Below are positions 8,882-18,279 of a stretch of DNA of 64,000 nucleotides, in pieces. The DNA lies in contig JAAYFJ010000091.1 in NCBI GenBank assembly GCA_012728295.1, forward strand, positions 28,380-92,379. The letters run 5' to 3'. Source of the DNA: Tissierellia bacterium (GTDB taxonomy: Bacteria > Bacillota > Clostridia > Tissierellales > Peptoniphilaceae). The notes under the pieces are model-generated. The model did no database searches and was not told where the DNA came from. It was given only the letters and a program-made list of their open reading frames with translations. Position 1 is the stretch's first letter; the number at the start of each line of letters is the position of its first letter. The position numbers and the translations under genes were made by a program.

Positions 8882-9285
8882 ATAGAATTTCATTTTATAA
8901 TAAAAAAATCTACAGACATCAAAGTCCATGCGTTAAAACATATATTTATGAATGTATATGCATGAAAAGTGGACACCGTATTGGGGGCGCTAGATAAATC
9001 TGAATACATAAAATAGCAACTGGCATCTGGTGATGTGGAGATTGAAATTATTATTATGAGTTAATAACATTTGTATCTCTGGTATTTGGTTAAGGAGAAA
9101 AACTTTCAAATCAAGGAATGAAAGCATCAACTAAGCACAGTTATATTAATAAACATAAGGCTGTAAATATGGTTTAGATGTTTTAAAAGACATAAAAAAA
9201 TAAAAAATTAGCTAAGTATATGAAATTATATGACTGAATATAAATATTGTATATTAGGAATATCCAGGTATAAAATATGTAAAAA
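8882..9285. other. Intergenic region between divergent rpmB and yloU
   Basis: About 400 very AT-rich bases with no supported gene, RNA or repeat. The only structure I see is a short coding-like stretch at 8969-9064 on the + strand (28 codons in frame apart from one TAG), which could be a decayed gene remnant or chance. In B. subtilis spoVM lies in this neighbourhood; I could not find a match to it. Confidence 0.5.
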
Positions 9286-9315
9286 TTGTCATCAAGGGGT
9301 ATTTCGTGGTATACT
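9286..9315 (+). promoter_or_regulatory. Promoter of yloU-yloV
   Basis: TTGTCA, an 18-base spacer and TATACT with TG one base upstream (extended -10). The ATG of yloU follows 44 bases later, behind GGGAGG. Confidence 0.75.
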
Positions 9316-9358
9316 AATGCAAACCGAGTATTTTTAATTTTATAATGGGAGGTTTAGA

Positions 9359-9712
9359 ATGAGCAGTGTAATAACGACAGATCTAGGCAATATTGTAATA
9401 GAAGATCAAGTTATCGCTAATATAGCTGGTGTTTCTGCGATGGAGAGTTATGGAATCGTTGGTATGGCAGCTAAAAATGCTACTGATGGAATATTTGAGC
9501 TTTTAAAAGCGGACTATTTAAGCAAAGGTATTTCAGTACGCATCGGTGACAATTTGGAAATTGATCTACACGTAGTTTTGGAATACGGAGTAAACATTAA
9601 TACTGTTGCAGAAAATATTATAGATAGAATTAAATTTAATGTGGAGTCACTAACATCATTGAGAGTGACCGGAATTAATATATTCGTGCAGGGAATTCGA
9701 ATAGGAAAATGA
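9359..9712 (+). CDS. yloU: Asp23/Gls24 (YloU-like) envelope-stress family protein
   Basis: A 117-residue member of the Asp23/Gls24 family. The opening is typical: ITTDLGNIVIEDQVIANIAG, followed by GIVGMA and the basic-acidic segment ending VRVTGINIFVQGIRI-like. It has no membrane segment; family members sit at the membrane through partners, and the biochemical role is unknown. It is placed directly before the DhaL/FakA-type kinase gene, a pairing conserved across Firmicutes. Confidence 0.92.
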   Translation: MSSVITTDLGNIVIEDQVIANIAGVSAMESYGIVGMAAKNATDGIFELLKADYLSKGISVRIGDNLEIDLHVVLEYGVNINTVAENIIDRIKFNVESLTSLRVTGINIFVQGIRIGK

Positions 9713-9728
9713 TGGAGGCATAATTTAC

Positions 9729-11372
9729 ATGGTGAATTCTATTGACGGTACTACCTTACAGCGTTTGCTTAAAGGTGGTATGTTAAATTTGGAAAATAGT
9801 AAGGAATTGGTAAACAGTTTAAACGTTTTCCCTGTTCCTGATGGAGATACGGGAACTAACATGAGTTTAACCATTAAATCAGCGGTTGAACAAGCGTTGA
9901 CTGTTAATGACAACAATGTATCAAAAGTTATGGATGCAGCTTCTCTAGGATCTTTAATGGGGGCGAGGGGTAATTCAGGAGTTATTTTATCTCAGTTGTT
10001 TAGAGGATTTGCAGAGGGTGTAAAAGGTTATGAGCAGTTGACATCGACAGCTTTAGCTGAAGGATTTAGACATGCAGCTAGAGTTGCTTATCATGCTGTA
10101 ATGAAGCCAGTTGAAGGAACTATATTAACTGTTGCCAAAGATATGAGTTTAAAGGCATCTAAGTATATCAAGAGCACAGATCTGATTATGAATATAATTG
10201 AATCTATTTTAGAAGAAGGGGAACGATCTCTTAAGAGGACCCCTGAACTGTTGCCACAACTTAAGGCTGCTGGCGTTGTAGATGCCGGTGGAAAGGGGCT
10301 GTTGATATTCCTTGAAGGGATGGTTTTAACAGCTAAAGGGCAGTTAGATCCTGATATGGCAATAGAGGATATAAAGAGTATTGCAGCAGCTGGAAAAATT
10401 ATTGCTACAGAAGATATTGAATTCGGATATTGTACTGAGTTTATGATTGAAAGCGATGCATCAAATGTTGCGAAATTACGTGAAAAGCTATATTCTATGG
10501 GAGATTCTTTAATAGTTGTGGGCGATCAGGGTGTAATAAAAGTTCATGTCCATACTGACCATCCTGGAGAAGCATTAGAATTTGCTATGAGCTTTGGTGG
10601 CATTAGAAATATTAAAATAGACAATATGCGCTATCAACATGAGGAGATACTAAGAAGCGAAATAGAAAAAGTATCAGATGAACAAAATACTGAAGATAAA
10701 GCTTTAGAAGAGCCGACAGAATATGGAATTATTGCTGTAGCCAGTGGAGATGGTTTAGAAAGAGTGTTTAAAGACCTTGGTGTTAATGTGGTAATTAAAG
10801 GTGGACAAACGATGAACCCGAGCACCGAGGATTTCATTAAAGCTATTGACAGCATTAATGCAAAACAGTTGCTAATTTTCCCGAATAATAAGAACATAGT
10901 TTTAGCTGCTGAGCAAGCGCAAAAATTATCGGATAAGCAGGTTTATGTAATAAAAACTAAAACTATTCCACAGGGAATATCTGCACTTTTGTCTTTTGAT
11001 CCAGAAGCAATAATCGAGGAGAACCTTGATGCCATTGAAAGTGCTATCTCTAATTTAAGAGCAGGTCAAGTCACCTATGCAGTAAGAGATACTGAGCTTA
11101 ACGGAATAGATATTAAAAAAGATGAAATCATTGGTATGTCGGAAAGTGATATTTTAACAAATGGAGTTGAATTAAATCCAACGGCAGCTCTTCTAGTTGA
11201 TAAACTTATGTTCGATGACTCTACTATTATTTCTGTTATTTATGGTTTTGACACACCTGAGGAAGAAGCGCAAGAATTGGCGGATTTATTAGAGAGTAAA
11301 TATCCGGATCATGATGTCGTATTAATTGATGGAGGGCAACCGGTTTATTATTACCTGATTTCTATTGACTAA
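9729..11372 (+). CDS. fakA: FakA-like fatty-acid kinase (DhaL plus DegV-like domains, YloV)
   Basis: The ATP-binding subunit that phosphorylates FakB-bound fatty acids for membrane lipid synthesis. Of 547 residues, the first about 200 are the DhaL domain: NVFPVPDGDTGTNMS carries the magnesium-binding Asp residues and GARGNSGVILSQ the nucleotide loop. A middle domain with HVHTDHPG and a C-terminal DegV-like domain follow. It starts 16 bases after yloU behind GGAGG. No DegV/FakB partner is in the window. Function is inferred from the family; B. subtilis calls it YloV. Confidence 0.9.
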   Translation: MVNSIDGTTLQRLLKGGMLNLENSKELVNSLNVFPVPDGDTGTNMSLTIKSAVEQALTVNDNNVSKVMDAASLGSLMGARGNSGVILSQLFRGFAEGVKGYEQLTSTALAEGFRHAARVAYHAVMKPVEGTILTVAKDMSLKASKYIKSTDLIMNIIESILEEGERSLKRTPELLPQLKAAGVVDAGGKGLLIFLEGMVLTAKGQLDPDMAIEDIKSIAAAGKIIATEDIEFGYCTEFMIESDASNVAKLREKLYSMGDSLIVVGDQGVIKVHVHTDHPGEALEFAMSFGGIRNIKIDNMRYQHEEILRSEIEKVSDEQNTEDKALEEPTEYGIIAVASGDGLERVFKDLGVNVVIKGGQTMNPSTEDFIKAIDSINAKQLLIFPNNKNIVLAAEQAQKLSDKQVYVIKTKTIPQGISALLSFDPEAIIEENLDAIESAISNLRAGQVTYAVRDTELNGIDIKKDEIIGMSESDILTNGVELNPTAALLVDKLMFDDSTIISVIYGFDTPEEEAQELADLLESKYPDHDVVLIDGGQPVYYYLISID

Positions 11373-11376
11373 GAAT

Positions 11377-13410
11377 ATGGTTAAAACTTATACTAAACAT
11401 AGCTCGATTACTTGCCTAAAAGGTATTGGACCAGCTATGCAAAAGAAGCTTGAAGCTTTAAATATTCAAACTATTTCCGACTTGCTTTATCATGTCCCCA
11501 CTGGATATGATAATCGTAAGCAAGTCGGTTATTTTAATGTCATAGATGATGGTAAAAAAAAGAGCTATGAATGCTATATAGATCAAAAGCCGAAAGTTAG
11601 ATACTTAGGTCGCGGGAAATCCATGATTGAATTAAGTGTCTTACAAAATGGTGTTAAAGGAAAAGTTGTTTTTTTTAATCAAGGTTACCTTGCAAACAAA
11701 CTCTTTGCTGGTAGGAGCTATAAGTTTTTTGGCAAACTTAGCTTCTTTATGAACAGACCACAGTTGACTAACCCAGTGATTCTTAGCAACGATCTGGAAG
11801 AGTCTGTCGTGCCTATATATGGTTTAACAAAAGGGCTGACTGGAAAGAAATTGTGGAAGTGGATGGAAGAAGCACTGGATCTTTATGATGGAAATAACTT
11901 ATTATTTTCAACGGATGGCAGTAGAATAACGGAGAAAGAAGCCTTAAAGATGCTTCATTTTCCTAAAGATTTATCAGAGGCGTTATTGGCTAGAAAAAAA
12001 CTTGCTTTTGATGAGTTGGTATTATTTCAACTTGGTTTAAGATACGATAATGATCCACAAGTGATTCAAAAAGGTTATAGGATATGGGCGGCTGAACCCA
12101 TGAAAATTCTGGAACAAAAATTACCATTTGAACTTACTGAAGGCCAGAGATTAGCAATAAATGAAATACAAGATGACTTTAGTAAAGAAGCTTCTATGAA
12201 TAGACTTATCCAAGGTGATGTGGGCTCTGGCAAAACTGCCATAGCTGCAATGAGTATGTATGCATGTGCAAAATCAGGAGGACAGTCGGTATTAATGGCT
12301 CCAACAGAAATTTTGGCTCTGCAACATCACAAGTTTATGTGCGAGCTATTTGCATTTGATCCATCGATACATGTTGAGATACTAATAGGGCAATTAACTG
12401 CAAAACAAAAAACGTTGGTTAAAGAAAAAATAGCCTCAGGAATGACTAATATTGTCATTGGGACTCATGCTTTAATTCAAGAAGACGTTATTTTTGCAAA
12501 TTTAGCCCTAGCGATAACTGATGAACAGCATAGATTTGGCGTAAAACAACGAAAGACTTTGGTGAATTTGAATAGTAGAAAAGATATAGTAGCTCACAAC
12601 CTATCATTAACTGCAACTCCTATACCTAGATCTTTGGCGCTGATATTATATGGGGACATGGATGTATCTGAAGTAAAGGGAATGCCTCCTGGAAGGAAAC
12701 CTATAGAAACTTATGTAATATCAAATGCGTTGCTAGAGAGAATGTATGGTTTTATTGAGGACCAGATTAAGAAAGGCAGACAAGCATATATGGTTTGCCC
12801 CATGATAACTGATGAAAATGAACTAAATATTATGTCTGTTGAAAAACTTGAAACAGAGCTTAACAAAAGTGTTCTAAAGAACTATAGAATTGAAATATTA
12901 CATGGTAAGCAGCCATCAAAACAAAAAGAAGAAATCATGGCAAACATTGCAAATGGCTCCATCGATATATTAATAAGCACAACGGTTATAGAGGTTGGAG
13001 TAAATGTTCCTAACGCAAGCGTAATGGTCGTTTTTAATGCTGAAAGGTTTGGCCTTTCTCAGATACATCAACTAAGAGGTAGGGTTGGCCGTGGCGAGGA
13101 GCAATCATATTGTATTCTGGTTAATGAAGGCAAGACCAGGGAGTCATATGAAAGGATGAATACGTTAAAGCGTTCATCTGATGGATTTGAAATAGCAGAA
13201 AAGGATTTGGAATTAAGGGGCCCAGGAGAGATATTAGGATATCGTCAGCATGGTGTTCCGGCCTTTAGAGTGGCTGATTTAGCTTTAGATCACTCAATGC
13301 TTAGGGATGCAAGAAAACTTGCACTTCAAATCCTAGATGGCGATATTGCACCTGCTGTTGAAGAAAAGCTTGAGGATTATTTGAGAAAACTGGAAGAAAT
13401 GAGTCGCTAG
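11377..13410 (+). CDS. recG: ATP-dependent DNA helicase RecG
   Basis: Reverses stalled replication forks and migrates branched DNA. About 677 residues: an N-terminal helix-hairpin-helix/wedge OB domain (about 10-180), then a superfamily 2 helicase with GDVGSGKTAIA (Walker A), TDEQHRFGVKQR (motif II), TATPIPRSLAL (motif III), and QLRGRVGRG (motif VI), followed by the TRG region. The ATG at 11377 is preferred; an in-frame TTG at 11365 overlaps the yloV stop. Neither has a good ribosome site, so translation may be coupled to yloV. Confidence 0.94.
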   Translation: MVKTYTKHSSITCLKGIGPAMQKKLEALNIQTISDLLYHVPTGYDNRKQVGYFNVIDDGKKKSYECYIDQKPKVRYLGRGKSMIELSVLQNGVKGKVVFFNQGYLANKLFAGRSYKFFGKLSFFMNRPQLTNPVILSNDLEESVVPIYGLTKGLTGKKLWKWMEEALDLYDGNNLLFSTDGSRITEKEALKMLHFPKDLSEALLARKKLAFDELVLFQLGLRYDNDPQVIQKGYRIWAAEPMKILEQKLPFELTEGQRLAINEIQDDFSKEASMNRLIQGDVGSGKTAIAAMSMYACAKSGGQSVLMAPTEILALQHHKFMCELFAFDPSIHVEILIGQLTAKQKTLVKEKIASGMTNIVIGTHALIQEDVIFANLALAITDEQHRFGVKQRKTLVNLNSRKDIVAHNLSLTATPIPRSLALILYGDMDVSEVKGMPPGRKPIETYVISNALLERMYGFIEDQIKKGRQAYMVCPMITDENELNIMSVEKLETELNKSVLKNYRIEILHGKQPSKQKEEIMANIANGSIDILISTTVIEVGVNVPNASVMVVFNAERFGLSQIHQLRGRVGRGEEQSYCILVNEGKTRESYERMNTLKRSSDGFEIAEKDLELRGPGEILGYRQHGVPAFRVADLALDHSMLRDARKLALQILDGDIAPAVEEKLEDYLRKLEEMSR

Positions 13411-13412
13411 AA

Positions 13413-13441
13413 TTGAGAATTCGCTAATAGTGTGGTAAAAT
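13413..13441 (+). promoter_or_regulatory. Promoter before rsmD
   Basis: TTGAGA, a 17-base spacer and TAAAAT with an upstream TG (extended -10). It lies just after the recG stop and 21 bases before the rsmD start. Confidence 0.65.
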
Positions 13442-13462
13442 AGTTACAATTGAGGATGATAT

Positions 13463-14023
13463 ATGAGAATTATTTCAGGAAGTAAAAAAGGTAAAAGATT
13501 ACATGCGCCTAAGTCACAGTCGATTAGACCGACGGAGGATAGAATTAAAGAATCTTTATTTAATATCTTAGGACCCATTAGTCCAGAAGATACGGTATTA
13601 GATTTATGCTCTGGTTCAGGAGCTATAGCATTAGAATTTTTGAGCAGAGGGGCCAATAGTGCCGCTTTAGTAGATATTTCTAAAGAAGCTATAGAAGTAA
13701 TTAATAAGAACATTAAGGAATCGGGGTTTGAAAGCAATACTAGAGTATTTAAACAAAATGCGGACAAAGTTATTAAATACCTTTATGGAGAGAATGAAAA
13801 GTTTGACTATATATATTTTGACCCTCCATATGAATCACATTTTCTATACGAAAAGATAATCAATAGGATAGCTGAGCTTTCGATGTTGAAACCAGGTGGA
13901 TTGTTAATTGTTGAATCCGATTCCAGCTTTGAAATAAAGACTCTAGAAGGCAATTTGGTATTGGAGGATAAAAGACAATATAGAGACACCATTATTTATT
14001 TTATTAGAAATCAAGGAGATTAA
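13463..14023 (+). CDS. rsmD: 16S rRNA (guanine966-N2)-methyltransferase RsmD
   Basis: Methylates G966 of 16S rRNA. The 186 residues form one Rossmann methyltransferase domain: MRIISGSKKGKRL opening, RPTEDRIKESLFN, the SAM loop DLCSGSGAIALE, and the N6/N2 methylase motif FDPPYE. Its neighbour coaD is the usual partner in bacteria, 3 bases downstream. Confidence 0.95.
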   Translation: MRIISGSKKGKRLHAPKSQSIRPTEDRIKESLFNILGPISPEDTVLDLCSGSGAIALEFLSRGANSAALVDISKEAIEVINKNIKESGFESNTRVFKQNADKVIKYLYGENEKFDYIYFDPPYESHFLYEKIINRIAELSMLKPGGLLIVESDSSFEIKTLEGNLVLEDKRQYRDTIIYFIRNQGD

Positions 14024-14026
14024 ACT

Positions 14027-14509
14027 ATGCATGCCATTTATCCTGGAAGTTTTGATCCTGTAACCATGGGTCATATTGATATTATTCTAAGGGCGGCTGC
14101 TCAATTTGATGAACTAACAGTGGCAGTCTTGATAAACCACAACAAAAAGGGCCTGTTTACAATAGAGGAGCGCTTAGATTTACTTCGAGAGTCCTTGAAA
14201 GAATATCCAGAAATCAAAATAGAATCATTTAGCGGATTGCTTATTGACTATGCTGCTAAAAAGGGAGAACCTGTTATTTTAAGAGGGTTAAGGGCAATTT
14301 CAGATTTTGAAAATGAGATGCAATTAGCTTTAGCGAATAAAAATAGCAATAGAAACATTGAAACTCTTTTTATGGTTTCGAATCCTAAATATTCATTTTT
14401 AAGTTCGAGCTTAATTAGAGAAATTGCTGCATTTCAAGGGGATGTGTCAAACTTAGTGCCACCAGCAGTGGAAAAAGCATTAAGATTAAAATACAAGGAG
14501 GGTTTATAG
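14027..14509 (+). CDS. coaD: Phosphopantetheine adenylyltransferase
   Basis: Penultimate step of coenzyme A synthesis: 4'-phosphopantetheine plus ATP gives dephospho-CoA. The 160 residues carry the nucleotidyltransferase motif YPGSFDPVTMGHID (the GH pair contacts ATP), RGLRAISDFENE and the ISSSxxR-like FLSSSLIREIA motif. Length and motifs match the family. Its stop shares a base with the next start. Confidence 0.96.
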   Translation: MHAIYPGSFDPVTMGHIDIILRAAAQFDELTVAVLINHNKKGLFTIEERLDLLRESLKEYPEIKIESFSGLLIDYAAKKGEPVILRGLRAISDFENEMQLALANKNSNRNIETLFMVSNPKYSFLSSSLIREIAAFQGDVSNLVPPAVEKALRLKYKEGL

Positions 14510-14949
14510 TGGAGGTTTTATTATTAATTGATGAGTTGGAAGACATCATTGACAATGCCGGATCCATTCCTTTTTCAAACAAGGTAATGGTAGATGGAAA
14601 TGAATTATTAGAATTAATTAAAGAAATTAGAATTAAATTACCAGATGATATTAAACAAGCACAGTGGATAACTGAAGAGAGAGACAGAATAATTGAAGAA
14701 GCTCAGACACAAGCCAGCCAGACAGTAGAAAAAGCTCAGGTACAATTTGAAGAAATGCTAAACAATGATGAGATAGTACGTGAAGCAAGGGTTCGTGCTG
14801 AAGATATTATGAACAAAGCCAGCGTGGAAGGAAACCAAATTCGCGAGGGCTCATTAGATTATGCAGATGGGTTACTAGAGCAGACTCAGGTAAAATTATC
14901 TGATTTAATTAAACTTATTAACGAAAACAGAAAACAATTACGTGGATAA
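14509..14949 (+). CDS. Conserved coiled-coil protein of unknown function
   Basis: A 146-residue acidic protein, mostly alpha-helical. The segment from about residue 50 to 135 is rich in Glu, Ala and Gln with heptad spacing, resembling the stalk (subunit b/E-like) helices of rotary ATPases and often automatically named 'ATPase' in Clostridia. There is no membrane segment, nucleotide motif or cysteine. The start is GTG overlapping the coaD stop. It is followed by a terminator, so it ends the rsmD-coaD operon. I do not assign a function. Confidence 0.75.
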   Translation: MEVLLLIDELEDIIDNAGSIPFSNKVMVDGNELLELIKEIRIKLPDDIKQAQWITEERDRIIEEAQTQASQTVEKAQVQFEEMLNNDEIVREARVRAEDIMNKASVEGNQIREGSLDYADGLLEQTQVKLSDLIKLINENRKQLRG

Positions 14950-14956
14950 CGTATGA

Positions 14957-14990
14957 GAACGTGTTGCCTAATGACAACACGTTCTTTTTT
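14957..14990 (+). terminator. Intrinsic terminator after the rsmD-coaD operon
   Basis: A perfect 10-bp stem (14957-14966 with 14975-14984), 8-base loop, then six T residues. The opposite strand lacks a T tail here, so it mainly serves the + strand. Confidence 0.9.
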
Positions 14991-14998
14991 AAAAAGGA

Positions 14999-16165
14999 TT
15001 ATTCAGTTAATAAAAAATGGTGAGTGGCATCAGAGTTTTTTCTCATTGTCCTGTGCAATAGAGTTTCATATAAGTCTGTGGAACGTTGCTCAAATGATAT
15101 TAATTGAGGATCCAGTCGTTTAGAATCACTCCAATTAGTGACGATTTCTGCATTTGAGTTGGCGCTTATTTCTTTCATTAAACTAGGGGCAGTGGTTTTA
15201 GATCCAGCAAGCAACTTTAACGGCCAACTTGCCTTAATAGCTTTTAAATAAATTTCTTTTTCGTATTGAAGTATTTGATGTAAGATGAATCTAGAGATTC
15301 TAGTTAAAGGATATCTTTTTGTTTTCATTGTCATTGCCAATTGATGCCAATTATCTGATGCTTTTAACGAGCTAATAAGCCTATTGTTTAGTCCCTTCTC
15401 ATAATATGGAGGAATTATTAGTCTATCCATAATCGTCATATAAGAAATGATATTGAACATTTTTTTATAATTCTCTAGAGTAAAAGTTGGCTCTGATTGC
15501 AGTGAAGATAGCATCAAATGAGGTAAGTTGTCTTCAATAGAATTATATTTTCCTTTTAGAACCTGAGTTCTAATAGAAGAAGCTGAGGAGAACTCCTCAT
15601 TCCTCTTAATAGGAAGGTGCTCTATCATATTTATCGATTTATCGAGTGCATGTAAATATTGAATAGATAAAATATTATTTGGTTTTCTCCATAAAGACTT
15701 ATCATTATCACTTAGAACACCTTTGTCTAAAAAATATTCCTCTAGGGCTTTTGGGAAAGATGTGCCTTTGCTGATATATGAAGATAACTCATGGGATAGT
15801 TCAGGCTTTTCCATCTCTTGCTTCCAATGATTAAGCTTATCTATGCTTATATCAGAAACCCCAAAGGACATATGGGTTACTACATTCATAGAATCAAAAA
15901 TATTGACTGCTGTATTTGCATAGTCTGTAGCAGGTAGTGTGCTTAAGCTACATGGAAATTCAAAGACGATATCAGCACCGCAATTTATAGCGTTTGTGGC
16001 TCTTAACCATTTGCTTTGAATAGCTGGTTCGCCTCGCTGTGTAAAAGAACCACTCATAAGCACAATAATATAATCCGGATTGTGTAATTCTCGGATTTTT
16101 TCTAAATGATATAGGTGTCCTTTGTGGAAAGGGTTATATTCAGCTAGTACTGTAATTATTTTCAT
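14999..16165 (-). CDS. tmcAL: tRNA(Met) cytidine acetate ligase TmcAL (YlbM)
   Basis: Makes N4-acetylcytidine at C34 of elongator tRNA-Met from acetate and ATP. About 388 residues; the nucleotidyltransferase-like N-terminus reads AEYNPFHKGHLYH, and the SGSFTQRGEPA loop is typical. I chose the ATG at 16165: the open frame extends 17 codons further, but that part overlaps the divergent promoter at 16210-16238 and does not match the family. It is convergent with the coiled-coil gene and divergent from yceD, the ylbM-ylbN-rpmF arrangement of Bacillus. Confidence 0.9.
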   Translation of the reverse strand: MKIITVLAEYNPFHKGHLYHLEKIRELHNPDYIIVLMSGSFTQRGEPAIQSKWLRATNAINCGADIVFEFPCSLSTLPATDYANTAVNIFDSMNVVTHMSFGVSDISIDKLNHWKQEMEKPELSHELSSYISKGTSFPKALEEYFLDKGVLSDNDKSLWRKPNNILSIQYLHALDKSINMIEHLPIKRNEEFSSASSIRTQVLKGKYNSIEDNLPHLMLSSLQSEPTFTLENYKKMFNIISYMTIMDRLIIPPYYEKGLNNRLISSLKASDNWHQLAMTMKTKRYPLTRISRFILHQILQYEKEIYLKAIKASWPLKLLAGSKTTAPSLMKEISANSNAEIVTNWSDSKRLDPQLISFEQRSTDLYETLLHRTMRKNSDATHHFLLTE

Positions 16166-16209
16166 TTCACACCGTCCGTAATCTTTTGTAAGGATTTTAT
16201 GCCTATATG

Positions 16210-16238
16210 TTGACAAAGGCAGATGTACTTTATATAAT
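16210..16238 (+). promoter_or_regulatory. Promoter of yceD-rpmF
   Basis: A perfect consensus: TTGACA, 17 bases, TATAAT. It sits 29 bases before the yceD start and inside the upstream extension of the tmcAL frame. Confidence 0.88.
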
Positions 16239-16266
16239 GAATTATGTTGGTTTATGAGGTGATATT

Positions 16267-16791
16267 GTGGAAATTAATTTAACTCAATTGACCAGTGGGT
16301 CGAAGGTACAAATAGACTTTGATTGTAGCCTAAGCCCGGATGATAATCAGGTAAAAGAGGCTAGACTCATTGCCTGGGGTCCGATAGTAGCACACGGGAA
16401 GATATATTTAGTAGATAAAGATTTTTACTGCTATCTTGAGCTTAATTATAATTATACTAAATCCTGTGATCGTTGCCTAGAGCCTATGAGTCAAATGGTT
16501 TCGTATCAAGCCACCATCCTTTTAAAGGATAAAGCTTTGGCAGATTCATATGATGCCACAGAAACGGATCGAACAGATATTGATGTCGGTTTTTACCAAA
16601 ACTATTTTTACAATCCGGAGCAAGATATTTTCGATTACGCTTACTTAGCGTTACCGCAAAAGAGTGTGTGCGATTCTGAGTGCAAAGGGATTTGTTCCAA
16701 TTGCGGATGTAATTTGAACACAGAAACTTGTGATTGTGCTGATGAGGTTATAGATCCAAGGCTGGAAGTATTAAAAGGATTACTTGATTGA
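16267..16791 (+). CDS. yceD: DUF177 (YceD/YlbN) protein, linked to 23S rRNA accumulation
   Basis: A 174-residue DUF177 protein. In E. coli and plants the family is needed for 23S rRNA accumulation; the molecular mechanism is not settled. A CDRCLEP segment in the middle and a late cluster CDSECKGICSNCGC suggest bound zinc. The start is GTG behind GAGGTGA. It lies 18 bases before rpmF, an almost universal pairing in bacteria. Confidence 0.92.
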   Translation: MEINLTQLTSGSKVQIDFDCSLSPDDNQVKEARLIAWGPIVAHGKIYLVDKDFYCYLELNYNYTKSCDRCLEPMSQMVSYQATILLKDKALADSYDATETDRTDIDVGFYQNYFYNPEQDIFDYAYLALPQKSVCDSECKGICSNCGCNLNTETCDCADEVIDPRLEVLKGLLD

Positions 16792-16809
16792 GATTAGGAG
16801 GTGTAATGA

Positions 16810-16992
16810 ATGGCCGTACCAAAGAGAAAAACGTCTAAACAAAGAAGGAATAAAAGAAGAGCTTCCTCTTATCGCTTAAACAAGACTACAGTTGTGGAGT
16901 GTAGCAATTGCCATGAGCCTAAAATGCCCCATAGAGTGTGCAAGTCTTGTGGATATTATGATGGTAAAGAAATAATTTCAATTGCTGAATAA
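16810..16992 (+). CDS. rpmF: 50S ribosomal protein L32, zinc form
   Basis: A 60-residue basic ribosomal protein. It opens MAVPKRKTSKQRRNKRRAS and has two CxxC pairs (CSNC and CKSC), the zinc ribbon of the C+ version. Ribosome site AGGAGGTG. A hairpin terminator directly follows, separating it partly from plsX. Confidence 0.97.
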   Translation: MAVPKRKTSKQRRNKRRASSYRLNKTTVVECSNCHEPKMPHRVCKSCGYYDGKEIISIAE

Positions 16993-17022
16993 AAAAGATA
17001 GTGAGGATTCACTATCTTTTTT
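16993..17022 (+). terminator. Terminator between rpmF and plsX
   Basis: A perfect 12-bp stem (16993-17004 with 17009-17020) with a 4-base GGAT loop and a T-run. No promoter is evident between it and plsX, so plsX and the genes behind it may depend on read-through. Confidence 0.82.
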
Positions 17023-17046
17023 CACTATTTGAATGAGGTGAAATAT

Positions 17047-18033
17047 TTGAAAATTCTTGTAGATACAATGGGTAGCGATAAAGGATCACATGCACTGGTA
17101 ACAGGAGCTATGAATGCTGCTACAAAATGGGAGTTTGAACCTATATTAGTTGGTGATGAACAAGAGATTACCAATGTTATTAGCGAAGGGAATTGGAAAA
17201 TCAAGCCTCAAATTATTGGATTAAATGAAGTGATATCCAATGATGAAAGCCCAACGTTGGCGATTAGAAGAAAAAAAGACTCATCAATGGTTAAAGCGTT
17301 AGAGCTACTAAGGGATGGACATGCAGATGGCATGGTCAGTGCGGGAAGCACTGGGGCATTACTAGCAGGAGGCATGCTAATACTCAAGAGAATTAACGGT
17401 TTAAAGAGAGCTGCTCTAACAAGTATATATCCTACTACAAAAGGGATGTCGTTACTTGTAGATGCTGGAGCTAATGTGGAATTGACACCAGAAACATTGA
17501 CTCAATTTGCTATAATGGCTAGCATATATTATAGCAATACCTTTAATATAACTAACCCAAGAGTTGCCTTAGTAAACGTGGGAACAGAAAAGGGCAAAGG
17601 TCATAGCTTTGCTCAGGAGACTTATGGATTGCTTGAAAAATCTCCTGTAAATTTTATTGGGAATATTGAAGCCAGAGAAATACCTTTTGGAGGTTCTGAT
17701 ATTATTGTCTGTGATGGTTTTACAGGAAATATAATATTAAAGTTAACAGAAGGAATGGCTTTGGCAATGGTCTATCGTGTAAAAAAAGCAGTGATGTCAT
17801 CATTTATTTCTAAAGTTGGGGCTCTTTTAATAAAGCCAGCACTAACTAAGATGAAAAAGGATTTAGATTATAGAGAATACGGTGGTGTTCCTTTACTAGG
17901 ACTTACCGCGCCAGTTTTTAAAGCCCATGGAAGTTCTGATGATTATGCTGTAGAAAATGCAATTGGTAGATTAATTGATTTTATAAAAGCTGATGTAATA
18001 AAGCAGCTAGAAGTAGAGATAAAAGGAGAGTAG
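17047..18033 (+). CDS. plsX: Phosphate acyltransferase PlsX
   Basis: Converts acyl-ACP to acyl-phosphate for phospholipid synthesis. Residues match the family: the N-terminal VDTMGSDKG, SAGSTGALLAGG, and late YGGVPLLGL. The start is taken as TTG at 17047, because GAGGTG lies 8 bases before it and the PlsX N-terminus begins there; an ATG 18 bases upstream overlaps that ribosome site. It is followed after 1 base by acpP, with no fabD or fabG between them, unlike Bacillus. Confidence 0.94.
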   Translation: MKILVDTMGSDKGSHALVTGAMNAATKWEFEPILVGDEQEITNVISEGNWKIKPQIIGLNEVISNDESPTLAIRRKKDSSMVKALELLRDGHADGMVSAGSTGALLAGGMLILKRINGLKRAALTSIYPTTKGMSLLVDAGANVELTPETLTQFAIMASIYYSNTFNITNPRVALVNVGTEKGKGHSFAQETYGLLEKSPVNFIGNIEAREIPFGGSDIIVCDGFTGNIILKLTEGMALAMVYRVKKAVMSSFISKVGALLIKPALTKMKKDLDYREYGGVPLLGLTAPVFKAHGSSDDYAVENAIGRLIDFIKADVIKQLEVEIKGE

Positions 18034-18034
18034 T

Positions 18035-18262
18035 ATGGAACAACGTGTAATCGAGATTATTGCTGAACAATTTCAAATGGACCCTAAGGAACTAAGTTTA
18101 TCCATGACGTTCAAAGAGGACCTGGATGCTGATTCTATTGAATTAGTTGAATTAATTATGACGTTAGAAGAAGAATTCAATATCGAGGTTGAAGATGATC
18201 AGCTTGAAAAGATAAAGACAATTGGAGATGTTGTTGAGCAGCTTGAACTGCTTAATGATTAA
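18035..18262 (+). CDS. acpP: Acyl carrier protein
   Basis: A 75-residue acidic carrier of growing acyl chains. The phosphopantetheine site is Ser34 in DADSIELVE, and the acidic helix II follows. Length and charge match bacterial ACP. It sits between plsX, which uses acyl-ACP, and rnc. Confidence 0.96.
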   Translation: MEQRVIEIIAEQFQMDPKELSLSMTFKEDLDADSIELVELIMTLEEEFNIEVEDDQLEKIKTIGDVVEQLELLND

Positions 18263-18279
18263 GATATTTTTTTGTTGTG

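Noticed and set aside
8667..8965. Two + strand open frames opposite rpmB and its promoter
   Set aside because: They are antisense to a clear ribosomal protein gene and its promoter, and have no ribosome sites.
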